Shown: in pieces, positions 5,204-5,301 of the stretch
Layout of the letters: each line of letters starts with the position of its first letter
Position numbering within the stretch: position 1 is the stretch's first letter
Assembly (NCBI GenBank): GCA_900299205.1
Contig: OMIW01000144.1
Location: forward strand, 1 to 5,301
DNA length: 5,301 bases
Reading direction: 5' to 3'
Source of the DNA: Pseudomonadota bacterium
Lineage (GTDB): Bacteria > Bdellovibrionota_C > UBA2361 > OMIW01
The notes under the pieces: model-generated
Told to the model about the DNA's origin: nothing
Seen by the model: the letters and a program-made list of their open reading frames with translations, nothing else
Databases searched by the model: none
Translations under genes and position numbers: made by a program

Positions 5204-5301
5204 CTATACTTTCGTAACGGCTACCATCTCAATCTCGACACACGCTCCCTTAGGGAGTGCTGCCACCTGAATCGTTGAACGTGCCGGTCGGGCTGCACCA
5301 A
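5204..5301 (-). CDS. ridA: RidA family protein, C-terminal fragment (runs off the window)
   Basis: The last 31 codons of a minus-strand gene are visible, with the stop (TAG) at 5204-5206. The peptide GAARPARSTIQVAALPKGAC is followed by VEIEMVAVTKV. This matches the C-terminal end of RidA/YjgF/UK114 proteins, whose signature is PARSxVxVxxLPxxxxVEIExxAV. It retains the arginine of PARS, which binds the substrate carboxylate (Arg105 in E. coli), and the conserved acidic residues. RidA deaminates reactive enamine/imine intermediates such as 2-aminoacrylate in the cytoplasm, as a trimer. The rest of the gene lies beyond the right edge, so completeness and promoter cannot be judged. It converges on rsmA with 71 nt between stops. 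That gap contains only a weak GGTG-CACC hairpin (5174-5186) and no T-run, so I do not call a terminator. Confidence 0.87.
   Translation of the reverse strand, partial: GAARPARSTIQVAALPKGACVEIEMVAVTKV

Overview
The window is bacterial, with compact genes, Shine-Dalgarno sites and intrinsic termination. A predicted lipoprotein with two haem-c sites points to a respiring organism that matures cytochromes c outside the cytoplasm. The mix of a DUF1844 protein, an ECF sigma factor, a dihaem cytochrome, tsaD, rsmA and ridA would fit a Deltaproteobacteria/Nitrospirota/NC10-like lineage, but that is an inference from gene content and no marker here settles the taxonomy.

Layout. Positions 1-435 are mostly non-coding, with one possible 30-codon Cys-containing small ORF (247-339) and a stretch with nested inverted repeats just upstream of a DUF1844 gene (436-894). 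A gap of about 300 bases with an AT-rich promoter candidate leads to an ECF-type sigma-70 factor (1198-1827), which is closed by a very clear intrinsic terminator (1907-1946). A new transcription unit appears to start near 1964-1991, where a promoter-like sequence is overlapped by a perfect dyad. It reads through a dihaem cytochrome c lipoprotein (2089-3027), tsaD (3071-4156), a possible 22-residue basic peptide (4171-4239) and rsmA (4248-5132). At the right edge the C-terminal end of a ridA homologue (5204-5301, minus strand) runs convergently towards rsmA.

Function. tsaD (tRNA t6A37 synthesis) and rsmA (16S rRNA m6,2A dimethylation) are translation-quality genes and make sense together. The cytochrome at the head of their apparent operon is a less expected partner. 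The sigma factor has no adjacent anti-sigma gene within the window.

Most notable: both haem domains of the cytochrome lack the Met normally found at the distal axial position, with Asp126/His128 in one and Cys283 in the other. The tsaD-rsmA gap also holds a small basic ORF with the strongest ribosome binding site in the operon. I see no CRISPR, mobile element, tRNA or rRNA. I do not see a clearly new multi-gene system.
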